Below, piece by piece: positions 32,170 to 45,300 of a DNA stretch of 64,000 nt (its first letter is position 1; each line of letters begins with the position of its first letter). Below the pieces are notes generated by a model. It searched no databases. It was given only the letters and a program-made list of their open reading frames with translations, and was not told the origin of the DNA. The translations under genes and the position numbers were made by a program. The stretch is from Druceiella hillmani (Eukaryota; Arthropoda; Insecta; Lepidoptera; Hepialidae), in assembly GCA_039881145.1 (NCBI GenBank), contig JAYKKI010000013.1, forward strand, positions 39,017,501-39,081,500, given 5' to 3'.

Positions 32170-34500
32170 CAAATATTATAGGCTGAGAAAGTTGTAACTG
32201 TATAGAAAATATAATTTTTCTTTGACATAATTTTTCTAGATGCTAAATTAGATTGTATGAATCCTTTTCTTCTAGTCTCGCTGCATACACTTAGAGCTGC
32301 TTCAGTAACTACTATTACAGATCTTTCCATTGCCTGGGTGTGGCTAGGCAATCTAATATACTTCAAAACAGCATCTTCTCGCAAATGCTCATTGGAAATA
32401 TTCACCAAAATTTTAGCGGTTCGTATATATTTTGTTGCCAATCAATCATGTCTCTAAAAACTTGCATTTGAGTTCTCTTTTGGTACTTCAAACATTCGTG
32501 GATCAGAATTTTCATTTACTAGTCGAGATTTCAAAATTCGTCTAGCGGCGAGTTCTCTAATGTGGTTTTGCGAATATGTTACCATACTCAACAAACAAAT
32601 TTCTGAATGAGCAAAGTAACGGTTCCGAATAATAACAGGATACACTATATCTAACAGCTCGCCTGATAAATATCTAGTGACCGTTATGAGCTTCCATAGG
32701 TGCCTGGAACCATCTTTGCGGGACGAATGAATTTTGATGGCGAACCAGGCTGGCGTGTATGCCTTTTCAATCAACGTTGCTAAGGACACAAGATTTCATT
32801 GTGGGTTTTCCGAAAAATATACACACACAATATGCGTAGTTAACCAGTGGACATGGAATAGCTTACGTGGGCTTCTGCGTATTAAATCGGGAGGGCAGTA
32901 TATTTTTATGACAGTATATTATTAGGCAGTGGTAATTTCTTGTAAATATTTTTGATCTGTACTGAAATCTGTTAATATTAGTGGTGCTAATTCATCTTCT
33001 ATTTTCTGAAATTGGACCAACAGCAGCGTCTCGTATGTCTTTAATACTTTTCCTATTAGACCTGCAGATGATCTAAATCCAATAATAGGTTCATCCAAAT
33101 AGATAAATAAATGCCTCAATAGCAATTAATTGGCGTGTAAGAGTCAAGTTATCCATTGCACTGGCCGAGATATTCTATTTTTCAATAGACGAATTACACC
33201 CCCTACTTTCCCTGTATTTGTGTTAGTGCCATCACAGCCAACAGCCGTTAAACTTTTGAAGATATATTTTCAGTCATTAAAATTCTGTGGATAGCTTTTT
33301 CAATATTTCTTGCAATGCTAGATGCTGGAACCACATACGCAACATAAATAGAACCTGGTTCTTTTATAATTGAAACATGTTCCTCTTTAAGAATTCAAAC
33401 ATTTTCCTGTAGCAATTGTACATTCTAAACCTCTTTGATCCTTTTAAATAATTTTAGCTGTTTTATCATTCCTTACATCTAAATGTAATGCAGGAATTTC
33501 TGCTACCATTTCTTTTTTTAAAATACCATCTCTCTCTTTTTGTCTTATTATTTATAGTTTCATCCTATTCACAACGTCATTCGACTGCGCCTCAGAGTTG
33601 ATATCAGAAGCAAAACACAGCACAGGTGATACGATAGCCCCCGCAGCCCAGTATGATACCCCGTATTTATCTCATACAGCCGTCAAACTATGGAGACTAA
33701 CATCCGTGAGCTTTATAGGTTTTTAGAGACTTTGTCAGCGCTGTCAAGACCATCAGTTGCCAACGAGTAGGAAGGAATGTCCATGTAGTAATGTACCTTA
33801 AGATCTGTTCATTCGATATAAAGTAGAGGGCATTTCTTTGAGTAGTGTGGTTGAATTATAGCTGCTTTCTTCTTCGGAAGCACGTACTTTTCTATTCTGC
33901 AACTTTTTACTCCAGACGAGTCTGTTTGTACGTTGGTCTTCTAAAAATATTGGTTCCTATTTTGGGCACTATTTTTTGTCTTAAAGAAATACTGCTTTGC
34001 AATTCTTTACATTTACAAGCGGCTATGTCGTAAAGCTTTCTACCCTGTAACCTAAACTCTTCTAACTTTTTCTTCCTTGACTTTCTTTAAAGACCTTTTT
34101 TGATTGTAACATTTTAAATAACTTTTTAACAAGTGTAAAACTCGTTTGTGAGTGACAATCGAAATAGAACATTTCATCCATAATTGTTCAATTTCTATAA
34201 ACCTAGGCTGTTTTATTTTATCATACCTAATTGTTAAGTCTCGATGCACACATCCGTAGAATTGGCTTCACATTTTCGTACGTGGGTAGGATATTTCCTT
34301 TAATCACTGCACTTTCGCCAAATATGGGACATTTTAACTTTTCTCTCGTAGGAGTCATGCAAAAAAAAGTAAATAAATAAGAAAACGTCAAAATATCTGC
34401 GCGCGACCTTTCCCCTCAAAATTATTAGCAACACTAATTGAAACAAAATACTGCAATTCTTAGGTTGGCACGAGCCAGCCTCCATTTTTCATCCCACAAT
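32170..34500 (-). pseudogene. relic of a multicopy uncharacterised arthropod repeat protein (transposon-associated)
   Basis: Read 34500 down to 32170, disconnected frames assemble into one recognisable order: AEIPALHLDVRNDKT (near 33490), IKEP then VVPAS with IEKAI (near 33330), a TAVGCDGTNTNTGKVGGV-type stretch at about 33187-33240, LRHLFIYLDEP (near 33110), FSTDQKYL (near 32950), TPAWFAIK then SRKDGSRHLW, YLSGELLDIVYPVIIRN and SQNHIRELAARRIL (32790-32515), and HTQAMERSV with SRRKGFIQSNLASR-like sequence (32350-32240). This order is familiar from a large, poorly annotated protein family with many copies in arthropod genomes. The function is unknown to me; the Asp/His-containing boxes suggest a DDE-type nuclease fold, but that is inference. 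Many stops and frameshifts. Confidence 0.6.
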
Positions 34501-36266
34501 TTGTTTCTCTGGCACATCGCCAAAATATAGTAAAATAATGAAGTGTTAAATTGCAATAGCTAGTTTAGTATATAGTGATATGTTTTTTTGATAAAATGAA
34601 CATATTTTGATGAATTATGTATTATTTCGTAGGCTGCGAATCTAGCCCCTAAATTGACATTTTTTTCCATTTTCGATATCTCGGCGGGTGCTGAATATCT
34701 AATATTTTTATATTTTTAATATAAATTATTGGTGGCATTTGGCACTTTGTTCTGTAAGTTCGCTTGGTGGATATATTCAGATGAAGCAATTCACATTAGA
34801 ACAGATACTATTATTTAAGAAACAGAGTTAATATCTAATTCAATTAAATAGCTTAATTTACTGTGAGTTTGAAATATTACAAATTATATTAATGGCGTTC
34901 AAATGGATATTCCACTGCCCTCTAAAAACCGGATACCAACCAACGTTCTTAATAATTTTAAAAACTAAAATAGTTTTCAAAAATATTGTTTATAATGCGT
35001 GTTTAAGAAAATAAAAATAAATTACTACTATGATACGTTTTAAGTTTTTCCGCTGTATCTACTAAGGCAGACTAGTGTAGCCTTATAAAAAAACAAGATA
35101 AGAGTCAAATAAAATGTAGCCTACCGGTGAAAGGGCTCAAAATACGAGCGCCTGTAAAATGAATAGGGTACCGCTTTGAATCCAATACAGATCAGACCAA
35201 AATTTTTTTGTCTGTTTTACAATTTAAAATTGAATAATTACAATAAATTCATATTTCTAATTAGACCACAGTCAACTCTTCCGTACGACTTCAGCACAGT
35301 GTCTTTCAATAAAGCCTGATAAAAGTACTGTCAACACTTACGTACAATATCTTACTTCATATCTTATTCATAATTTTTTCATAATTTACCTTTACTTATT
35401 TATACGTCAGAGGAAACGTTACATTTAACATTTTTAATCTCAAACACCACCAGAGTTGGTTGAGTTCAGCAAAAGTTTTTAACATAAATTAAAGATATAT
35501 TTACATAATCACTTAACATGAATTCTGTTCCCAAATAATTATAAGTTATAATATTAATACAAAGTATTAAAATGAAAATTAACTCATACTATAAAATTAA
35601 TTTTACAATTAAACGTTAAAATTTTCATTTCCACAAACTGATATTTGATAAGTACCAAACAAATATAAAGTAATTAACTTTTAAAAGCTCCCTCAGCGTA
35701 TCTTGAATCGCTGCTTAAAGTCGAGTTATTGAAGAAAGTTTTCTGAAACTTTGAAGTCTATCGTTTTTACAAATCCAATATTAAATCGGAGAAAAACTCA
35801 TTCTTTCAAGTTACGTCTGGACAAGTGATTTGAAATCGCGCCACTTCTTGATTATGCCCAAAGATGAAACAAATTAGTATTTTTTGCGATAAGTTCATTG
35901 ACATTAATACCTTTCTATTATTATATGTAAATACCGATGTAAATATTTATCCATTGTTTTATGTAGGCATTTATATCTGTATCAGACTATATTTTATCTG
36001 TTATCAGACAACGCCGTTAATCCCTATGACTATTTATAGATGTGAATGCGATTTTTTTCTGAAACTCATCAATAACGCGACTTTAATATTTATTTTATTT
36101 TCTGATTGATTAGTTTAATGGTGCGCATGTGATACAGTTTATTTTTATGAAATTACTTTAGGCGTAAATATTGTAAAGAAATGCACCGATGTATCAAAAA
36201 TATCTGACATTGAAACCAAAATTGTATATCTCACTATCTTCATTCAGTTATTAACCTCGTTTATTT

Positions 36267-36372
36267 AGAAGTAAACTAAGATTCAATAAAAACTGCTAGT
36301 TATTATATAATTTTTGTTAATATATAGAATTAAACTAAGTTTCGATGAGAACTGCAAGTTATTATATAATTC
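36267..36372 (+). repeat. two-copy tandem duplication, period about 59 bp
   Basis: Both copies contain TAAACTAAG, ACTGC and AGTTATTATATAATT in order. Confidence 0.85.
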
Positions 36373-37217
36373 TAATTTATTTTATCCTTCAAATGTCGAA
36401 AATTATGATATAAAATCCTTTTTTTTTATTACAAAACGAAAGTACATATAACATCTCAAATTTTACTCCCACTTGTATTATGGAAAAATTAATATTATAG
36501 TATTCACTGTTTTGTAAGCCAAACGCTCAGTTTTTAACCTGGTGGGTTGCATTTAATTGGTACTGGCGAACTGTGCGAATGAAATTTGCAATATAAATAA
36601 TTTCGCAAAGAGATGTTAAATTATTTTAAAAGTAAGCTATGCCCGCCATTTCTTTCGTGTGGAATTTCTTAACTACAAAGCTCGTTTATATTATACTGAA
36701 TTAAATATCGAAATAGGCCTATAAACAAATTTAAATACTAAAGTACTTTTTATGGGTTGAAAATTCGGGTTGAACTAATTACATCCAAATATTATAATCG
36801 GAAAACCAGTACAGGTACTGAGATCGAGTCCTTAAGTTTTTGCTAATGCATATTTGCCTGCGTGTTTTAAAATTGAAAAGCTCGTTTGATAAATGTTAAG
36901 TGAACTAATATTGAGAATTTACTTATCAATTTTTTTGTTATTCTGCATCCTGAGCTTCTGGTTAAATACGTTTGGAATACGCGTAATGCCATATAAAATA
37001 ATTGTAAATTTTAATTTTTTCCTGCTACGTGCGCTTCGTATTTAAATTTCAAATCGCAGCATATTTGTTAATAGGTCAATTATTGTGGTAAAAAGAATAT
37101 GTATTATCTTATGCCCTAGAAAATTATAAAAATCACATAAAAAAATGTTTATTGTTCGAAATCGACTCGAAGAATGTCCTTAATTAAATATTGGAAGCTT
37201 TTCTTCACTAAATTTTT

Positions 37218-37253
37218 TTTATCCAATGATGTGCTTGTTTATCCAATGATGTG
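37218..37253 (+). repeat. short tandem duplication, period 20 bp
   Basis: TTTATCCAATGATGTG occurs twice. Confidence 0.85.
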
Positions 37254-37534
37254 TTTTATGAATATAGGAGAAATTAATTAAATTATAAAAATAATACCTT
37301 AAGGTAAAAACAAAATTAGTTCCTTTTAAAATTCAATTGGGAATGAAGACAATGATGAATGGGATTTCAGACATTATTGTAGTGCAATCATAACTTAATT
37401 TATTTGATATTTCTTTAAATATGCTCGTCGAGATTCAGTAGTTACGATGGATGACATATTATTCTGTTAATTTAATTAACAATAAGTATAATTCATGTCA
37501 TTATTTTGATATAAAATCGAGGCCATTCTTTATA

Positions 37535-38700
37535 CTATTTATTTAAAACCGGACCCACCAAGTTTTTAGCAGGGAAAGATATTAGAGTATTCCCTAAAGT
37601 TAAGACATTACCAGTAATTGAGCACCATAATAAATTAAATTTGATTACTATTTTATCAGAAAATATTATTTTCTTAATGATTGTTTTTAAATAATTTATT
37701 TCTACTAAATTACCAAACGTACAAGTCTCGTGAAAAAAACATTTCGATATAACAAGCCATACTCTAACACACTTTTTTTCATTAAACAGGAAGATAATAT
37801 GAATCGTTTCCAATAAAAAATTGCCATATATACACGTACATACGATACATCTGTAATGAAAGTGCCACCAGCCGGTTCCTTTATTCAATATGATTTATCT
37901 AACTTCAGTCGACAAATATGTCATAGCTCAGCGACTTTTTCAAGATATTATTTTCCAAACAATTCTTTTATTTGGTTCGAAGAAAATACCCTTTTCATTT
38001 TCTTTCCCGTCCTACAAAGTATCATCTTCGACTGAAAATAAAAAAAACCGTGTTGGCATCTCTATAGGTGACATCTTCATTTTACCCACACAGCAATATA
38101 GGAATAAGTTCGATATTTTATGTGAACATAATACCATATCTGCCGAATTGGTTGAAAATATAACATTCATATCCTGATCGTTGCATGAATGACGTGAAAT
38201 GAGGGAAACAATTAAAAAAAGTGTTACAACGGTACGATTTATAACGGACACTAAATAAATGTGCACACGTTTTGTCTTGAATATATTTGTTATTTACTAT
38301 ACAACACTTTTCAGTTTACTACATTATTTTTGCAAACATTTTATATAACAAAAACAGATATCATTTGATTTAAAATTATTAAGTAATATTTTTGATACTT
38401 TTCAGTGATTTATTTTATTTAAATTAATTTGAGTGATATATTGTATTTAAATTGTATTAATCGTTACAAGTTAATGAAACTAAATGATATAAAACACTAA
38501 TTTAAACTTAAACAAGAATCAGACAGAAAAAGAGTGCTGTAGATATTTGAGCAGGATTGGCGCATTTGTACATAAAAATATTGAAAAAAAAAAATTTAAG
38601 GCAGTATAATAAAGAAGTGTGTTTCGTCCCTTTTTCATCCGAATAAATATTTAATAGAAATTTGTAATAATTCCGGAAAAGTTTTTCATCAAATAGAGTT
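37535..38700. other. open but unrecognised frames
   Basis: Minus-strand frames of 117 and 84 codons (37535-37888 and 38012-38266) and a plus-strand frame of 95 codons between them. None shows a family motif; the peptides are low-complexity Ile/Phe/Lys-rich. Probably chance in AT-rich DNA. Confidence 0.3.
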
Positions 38701-38741
38701 CAAACGATAAAAAACAAGGAAGTTTTTAAATATTAATTACA

Positions 38742-39947
38742 TTAAGTTGGCTAGGAAGTATATAGTCATAAATTCGAAACTTTTCTAGAAAGATTCTCGA
38801 AACGTCTAAAAGATTTTACTGTAGACCAAAGTGCTTTGCAAAGTTAATTGACAACAGTCAGAGCAGAAGCTTTAAGTGAATTACGTAAAAGATAATGGAT
38901 TTAAATCGTTATCAAATACGGATTCTATTATTTTAGAAATTTCGTCTGGGTCCCGATGAAAAAACTGCCACAAATATTATATGTCATGCGATGGGAGAGT
39001 CCACGGTGTCTTACGCAACGGTAAAGATTTGGTTCAAAAAGTTCAGGAATGAGGACGAACCTCGTATCAGACGCCCTATTAATTTGATCGTTCAACGATT
39101 ACGACGCTTAATTGAAGAGGGTCTTTGGCGGACGACTCGTCAATTGGCAGATAGGCTACACTTCAGTCATGGAAACATGGACCAGAGAAAAACATTTATA
39201 TGAAGTGGAACCAATTTCAAAATGGGGTGTGGATATGCCACGAGTTGTCATCATATCACCTTCGGTGCCATGTTGATACTTGTCAACACTTATTGACATT
39301 AAAACGTAACTTTAACTGGCTGAATCGGTTAGTAACTGACGATGAGAAGTGAGTTACATACGTTAACCATACACGCAAACGTCAATGACTGCGTGTCTAA
39401 GAAACAGGAGTTTCAGTATTCAAACTTGAAATAAGTGCCAAAAAGATGATGCTCTGATGTTGGTGGAATGTCAAGGTCATTATTCAATAGGAGTTACTTC
39501 CAGAGGGATCTACAATTAATGCGGATATTTATTGTGAACAATTGGAGCGACTAGCTAACAAATTGAGTAGCCAACAGGATCGAGTTTATTTTCTAAATGA
39601 TAATGCTAGATCACATGTTGGAAAAGGTACTCGTGATAAATTAGAGGAATTCGGATGCGGTCTACTTATTCTCCACCGTATTTTATGGACATAACACCAT
39701 CTAATTACAATTTATTCAAGGCTCTAATTAATCATTTATGTGAAAAAATTCTAAAGATTTCGAAAACGACCATACACAGTTTTTTTCACAGGAATTTCAC
39801 AACAAAGGCACATTGTCACTGTTACCTAGCTGGCGACAAGCTGTAAAAATAATGGTGCGTACTTATATTAAACTTAGTGTAACATATAATTCTTTTAATA
39901 TAAGTTGTTGTCAACAACTCGGGGTTAAAACTTATTAGCCAACCCAA
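38742..39947 (+). mobile_element. mariner-family DNA transposon, copy 1 (inactive)
   Basis: About 1.2 kb, the normal mariner length. The left end TTAAGTTGGCTAGGAAGTA and the reverse complement of the right end TTGGGTTGGCTAATAAGTTT are recognisably the same terminal inverted repeat. The flanking dinucleotides are CA and TG, so the expected TA duplication has decayed. The transposase is broken. Confidence 0.9.
38895..39880 (+). pseudogene. mariner transposase, broken (copy 1)
   Basis: ATG at 38895 (MDLNRYQIRILLF) then TAG at 38934. Helix-turn-helix region: GESTVSYATVKIWFKKFRNEDEP-like (38985-39063), then RRLIEEGLWRTTRQLADRLH with SHGNM. After a frameshift: FNWLNRLVTDDEK, holding the first catalytic Asp at 39341-39343 but a TGA where the following Trp belongs. 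The second Asp is in NDNARSH (codon 39599-39601). A 1-nt deletion follows, then PPYFMDITPSNYNLF, where the third Asp is replaced by Asn (39703-39705). Spacing between the second and third positions is 104 nt, one short of the 105 expected for DD34D. C-terminal LPSWRQAV is near 39826. Cannot make a transposase. Confidence 0.88.
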
Positions 39948-40057
39948 TGTAATCTCGCAGCTAAAAGCATATGAATGGTTCTTTTGATATATGTGTATCT
40001 AGGAAAAAAATTACGTAAATTAAACAAGTATAAATCAGTGACTTAAGTACCAGAACA

Positions 40058-40222
40058 ATTTGTACTGGCATGGTTCGGCACATGTGCGTTACAAACATTT
40101 AAGTATATATATTTTTTAAAACTGTTTACAAATCATCAGAAGAATTCGCACGGAGATGGTTCGGCATATGTGCGTTACAAACATTTAAGTATATATATTT
40201 TTATGAAACTGTTTAAAAATAA
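40058..40222 (+). repeat. two-copy tandem duplication, period about 86 bp
   Basis: Both copies contain ATGGTTCGGCA, ATGTGCGTTACAAACATTTA and AGTATATATATTTTT. Confidence 0.92.
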
Positions 40223-42526
40223 TTTTATTCACTGTTGGAAGTTGACGGACTCAATTTAAAATTGAAGTATTTACTTAACGCTACGGTAAAACTCCCTAAA
40301 GTCTTTCTTTTCTTCCTTTTCTCTCTCTAGAGTGAGGAGAATGCCGTATCAAAAAATATATCTAGACTTTTTTGATTGCATTTTAAATACTATTTTATTG
40401 AAATTCCATTTGATGTGGTCTATCAACGGTCTACGGGGAATTAAGTTTTTTATTACCAGGTTAAATTAAAATAAAAATGAGCACTCCTCGTCCTCATAAG
40501 TACACTGATAAAGTGGGACAATTATTAATTATTTCATAATTGCCATTAGTTATCCAGAACTGTGTCTTTTCTTTTCCTATTATTCCGATCAAAACGACAT
40601 TTTCATTCATTTATATTAAATTCCTTATTTAACTTTCACTTGAAGTTATTGGACAAACCATATTATTATACATACACGTAGTCGAAACGTCTACTTTAAT
40701 CTACAGCTACTTTGATCATGTCGGTCATCATGGTGACTGTAATGGACAGCACCTAACCTAGCATGTGCCGAATGCTTAAACGTAAGCGGCGCTTGTAGCG
40801 CGACCACTACGCTGTTAGTTCTCGGTCGACTGCGTTCGTCGGCATTTTTTTCTTGAGCTTTATAAAATTTTAACGTGGCAAAATTACTCAAATGCCGCCA
40901 AAGCTGTTCCGCATCAAAAATATTTTTCTAAATGGCCATGTAATTCAATTACATCTCCCTGGAAATTTTCATGAAAATCGGTCTCATAGTAAAGGACTAT
41001 GACCCTGTCACTAATGATATATTGAATTTATAAAGGTGGAACCCTTGGCTTGCAGTATCCTAAAAGACACACGATCTTGCTATGAATATTTATTGATTAG
41101 ACTTAAATTAAACCTGATTCAAAATTAAGCAAAGCAAAATATCAACGAATAAACAAATTAATTAAACACATAAATAACAGCTAGAAAACAATGTATTTTA
41201 TTAGTAGGAGTAGTATAAATCCCTGACAATAACATGACATATCGCCGGCGTCAGTGTGAAACAATTTATCGCAAAGGACACTGATTGTCAAACAGCAAAA
41301 AAAATTGGTACTTAACTCGTATATCCTAATGTTTTAAATTTTTTAGACGGTTGCAAATAACCCTTTTAACAACACTCCATATTAGATAGGGAATTAAAAA
41401 ATTCTAGTTATTTAATTCCTACCACCCCTGAAATTTTCTTATAAATATTTTAAAGTATTTATGTATTTATTTATGTGCAAGTTAGTAAACTTTATTATTG
41501 TGTAAAATTCCAAATTTTCTGCGAAAACGAAAACGGTTTCAGAAAAAAACGGCTATGACGTATGGACAGGTAGATATGTTAGTAATCTTATAAAGCGTTT
41601 CGTTGTTCTTTTTGAGGTATGGAATCAAAAAAAGTAATTTGAAATAAAATGCTTTTAAGTTTTATATTAAATAACATTATGCGAAATTTTAATAGTGTAC
41701 CAGTTGAACTTACTTTTAATGGGCTAGACATTCTCAGTACTTACCGGTGTGTTGGTGTATCAGGATTTCTAGTGATATTTATTATATAAAAGTTTACAAT
41801 AAATTCAAAATAGTTTTCTTTTAATTGAGTTAGGTGACACCCAAATAAAAAAAAAACGGTTTGCAAGGTGGGTAAGAAAATAATAATATTAAAATTTTGT
41901 CAAAATATTTTTGATGCCTCCAAAAACTACCATCCGGTATGAAAAATGCATGATTATTGTAGCGTACTCTTTAATATTCTCAAAGCGATCACCGTTGGGT
42001 TGACCAATAAACAATTGCTTGTAAAATTAATAAGGCGCCGTTTCAAATGTTACCCAAACTGGAACATTATTTTATATTTCGTAAAATTGTTAATTAGGAT
42101 GTAAATTTAAATAATTTTTCTGAATTTATCAATAGTAAGGAAATAATCCCAACTCACGGATTAAAGAGAATTGAATAGTTTCGTACAACACCGTAATATA
42201 TTAGTAAAATAAATTAGAAAAAATAGTACGTCCGTTCATAATATAAGTTTCTAATCTTATGTTTTTAATATTCAATTTACACTGTTGATTTTATACTATT
42301 TATCACCAAAGCTAATCAAATTTTTGTATAAGTTGTTAACATAAACTGAATATAAAATCGATGCTATATAAAGTAGTAGACTATTGAAAGTACGGTTTTC
42401 ATAACATTGGTGTTTAATATGGTATAAATACTTTTAAAAACGTAGTTTTTCTTATTACATAATTTATGTTAGTGACATAAAATGATTTAAGTTTAATTAT
42501 GAAATAAGTAGATATGAAACCCACTT
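40223..42526. other. non-coding stretch with a GC-richer patch
   Basis: 40740-40910 is GC-richer and open on the minus strand for 66 codons without a family signature. Together with a 17-bp near-palindrome (ATGTAATTCAATTACAT, about 40940) it looks like an unidentified interspersed repeat. The remainder is AT-rich with nothing recognised. Confidence 0.4.
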
Positions 42527-43250
42527 CATAGGTATAGCCTGCATAAAAGAAAATTACTTCATACTTCGAAATAAATTTGAAAAAAAGGTACCAAAAAAAT
42601 AAAAAAATAACGGAACAAAGTCAATTTTTTGAAGACACACTCGACGTGCCTTGGGTAATAATTCAAAGACGAGTTCCCAAACAAAGTTTTCTTTTCACTT
42701 TCAAACTGTGATAAGTATAGCTTGCGAAACAGAACATCTTTTCATCCTTCGAAATAAATTTTGCGAAAAATATAGAGAAATAATATAAAAAATAACAGAA
42801 CCCATTCAACTTTTCAATGACACACTCGACGTGCCTTAAGTGGTACTTCAAAGACGAGTTCCCAAATAAAGTTTTATGTTCACTTTTAAACTATGATAAG
42901 TATAACTTGCGAAAAAAAAAATATTTCATCCTTCGCAATAAATTTTGCGAAAATGTACAGAAATAATGTAAAACATAACAGAACTCAGTCAACTTTTCAA
43001 AGGCACACCCGACGTGCCCTGAATGGTAATTCAAAGACGAGTTCCCAAACAAAGTTTTATGTTCACTTTTAAACTATGATAAAAGTATAGCTTGCGAAAA
43101 AGAAAATTATTTCATCCCTCGAAATTAATTTTGCGAAAAATATACAGAAATAATGTAAAAAATAACAGAAGTCAATCAACTTTTCAAAGGCACACTCGAC
43201 GTGCCTTGAGTGGTAATTCAAAGGCGTGTTCCAATACAAAGTTTTCTGGA
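42527..43250. repeat. satellite array, unit about 185 bp, roughly four copies
   Basis: The landmark TCGACGTGCC occurs at 42641, 42826, 43010 (one change) and 43196, giving periods of 185, 184 and 186. Each unit also has AGACGAGTTCCCAAACAAAG, AACTATGATAAGTATAGCTT, ATCCTTCGAAATAAATTTTG and AAATAACAGAA in order. Units differ by point changes and small indels. The period is not a multiple of three, so the minus-strand frames inside are not a conserved repeat protein. Confidence 0.95.
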
Positions 43251-45300
43251 TACTTTGCGGCCTGTGGTTTGGATGTTCTTGACACTGAATGGGAAAATAA
43301 ACCATTTAAAATTAGGTTTTAGGAAAATTATTCAAATCACATTATCTTTCCATTACCCCTACGGAGGAATAAGTTTAAATGAAAAGGAAAAACGAATCCG
43401 CTACTGACCCTTGCACATATTTAATCAAATAAATAAACGTAATAAATATTTATGTTTTTCTCATAATATGAGACATTTTAATAGCATACTGTATTTTTAT
43501 AGGTAAGTAAAAGCAGCTGGGATTGTAACTGCAACTTTCTGTAGATATGAATATGCTTTTTAAATCTGAGAATTTCCAGTAAAATATTTTCACAATTTAG
43601 GCTACTTAAGTAATTAAGTCGATGGATCTTTTTTATTGACAACAAAGTAATTCAGTAAATTTTCAACTTACTAGATTAAAAGCAAACACTTTGTATACTA
43701 CGCAGATTGCAACAAAATTGTCAAATATTGAATAAAATATAAAAAAAAATGTACAAAAAGAATAGTTTCGATTGAAGCCTCATGTAATAGTTATACAAGC
43801 ATTGACACATTGGATTTTCTAAAAAAAATGACAGGTAACCCAAGGAGACGTCATCACCCACAAATCCTGGCTGTGAAAAAAACAAAAAACAGTCACGTCT
43901 GATTTTTTTTCTTTCTGTTTGTCGTCCTTAATAACGCTGTCAATTTATGCTTATCTAAATAAAAAAAATACTTCTGTCACGTGATTCAAAACCTGAATTT
44001 TTTATTTATTTTTTTCTCCTTCGGCTGTAAGGCTCCATTTTTTCCTCAACATGCCATCTGTCTCCGTTCTGAGGTAAATAACATGCGGCATAATACCTTC
44101 TTTTTTATCTCTTTTCTACCTTTCTTTTTTATTTTAATTTTAACTTTCTATCATTCCTTTCGCTTGCTTTATTTTTTTCTTACTTTTCAATTTTACATGT
44201 AACAATTTTTGAAATCCAAAACAATATCATCATCGTGTAATAATGTAGATGAATATTCCAAAATGACCTTATTGTTTTAAACGTTTTTTCCCCTTTTTCG
44301 ATTTTAACTTTCTTTTGTCCTCTTGACTGATATGCGGCTCTTCATGGAGGTTTTAATTTTGTTTCTGATTATGGTGGAATTTTTTAGCAAAATTTTTAAT
44401 TTAATACCAATAAGAATAAAAGAGACCCACATCAAATGGTTTCATTTAGACACACTTTTACATAAGTACATATTTGCAAACATTTGACTACACAGGATAT
44501 CAGACTGGTATGTATTAATTTTTGATGAATAAATGGAGTGGAACCTTTTCTACCCCCAGACACTGAAGTTCCTAGTTATTTTATACGGTTACTTTAATTA
44601 ATTCCACGTCGGAAACATACTGCTAATATTCTACTTGGTTATCAGTAGAACGAGACAGTTTGACACATGACATAGGTCACTATACTTATTGCACGATGTA
44701 CGAAAATATATAGTACACACTAAGATGAACTTAAGGTTAATTTGACATTAATTGGGAAACTCGCCAGACTCGTGGCATCTACGCTCTATTGGGTAATCTA
44801 AGTTGGTTTATTGAAATGCTCTACTAGATACGGAAACTATCGAACGGACGTGGTCCTGGATTAAAATACTTCATCCAATTCTTGATAATATTTAGAAAAT
44901 CAAAGTAGAGATTTATATACCAAGTGGAGAAACTTTATCCTATGATTCTATTTTCATTATTAACCTATTGCATGTCGACATGAAATGTTGTTAGAATTTT
45001 AAATGAATAAAATAATGATTCCAAATAATATAAAACTTACAAATAATCTATTTTTGTGTAATTAAATTTTTTATTGCTGAATATATGTTCTTTGTTCTTT
45101 GGAAAAAAACTGAATAACAAATATTTTTGCTTTTTTTCGAAATTTCGTCCACTGGTTTATATTACCTGCTGGTGATTTTAAAACTTTCAGCTTCCAGCAC
45201 GTTGAGATTGAACCAAAAGTTTAATTAATTATTTATTTTTATACTCTTACACTACATTTGCATCAAGATTCAGATTAGCTAAATGCAAATGGAATACACA
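43251..45300. other. non-coding stretch with homopyrimidine tract
   Basis: No gene recognised. 44098-44200 is an almost pure T/C tract on the plus strand. The 73-codon frame there reads as Phe/Leu/Ser only because of it. Confidence 0.5.

Larger units (their letters stand above)
34501..37534. other. long non-coding stretch
   Basis: AT-rich without recognisable genes. An imperfect inverted repeat AATGAAAATTAAC / GTTAAAATTTTCATT lies at about 35573-35633. Small tandem duplications are listed separately. Confidence 0.5.

Noticed and set aside
37535..37888. 117-codon minus-strand open frame
   Set aside because: Low-complexity, no motif, and contradicted by frames on the other strand; likely chance.
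42527..43250. Regularly spaced repeats as a possible CRISPR array
   Set aside because: The whole unit of about 185 bp is repeated, with no unique spacers, and the setting is eukaryotic.
43981..44202. 73-codon hydrophobic frame resembling a membrane peptide
   Set aside because: Arises from a homopyrimidine tract (Phe/Leu/Ser).
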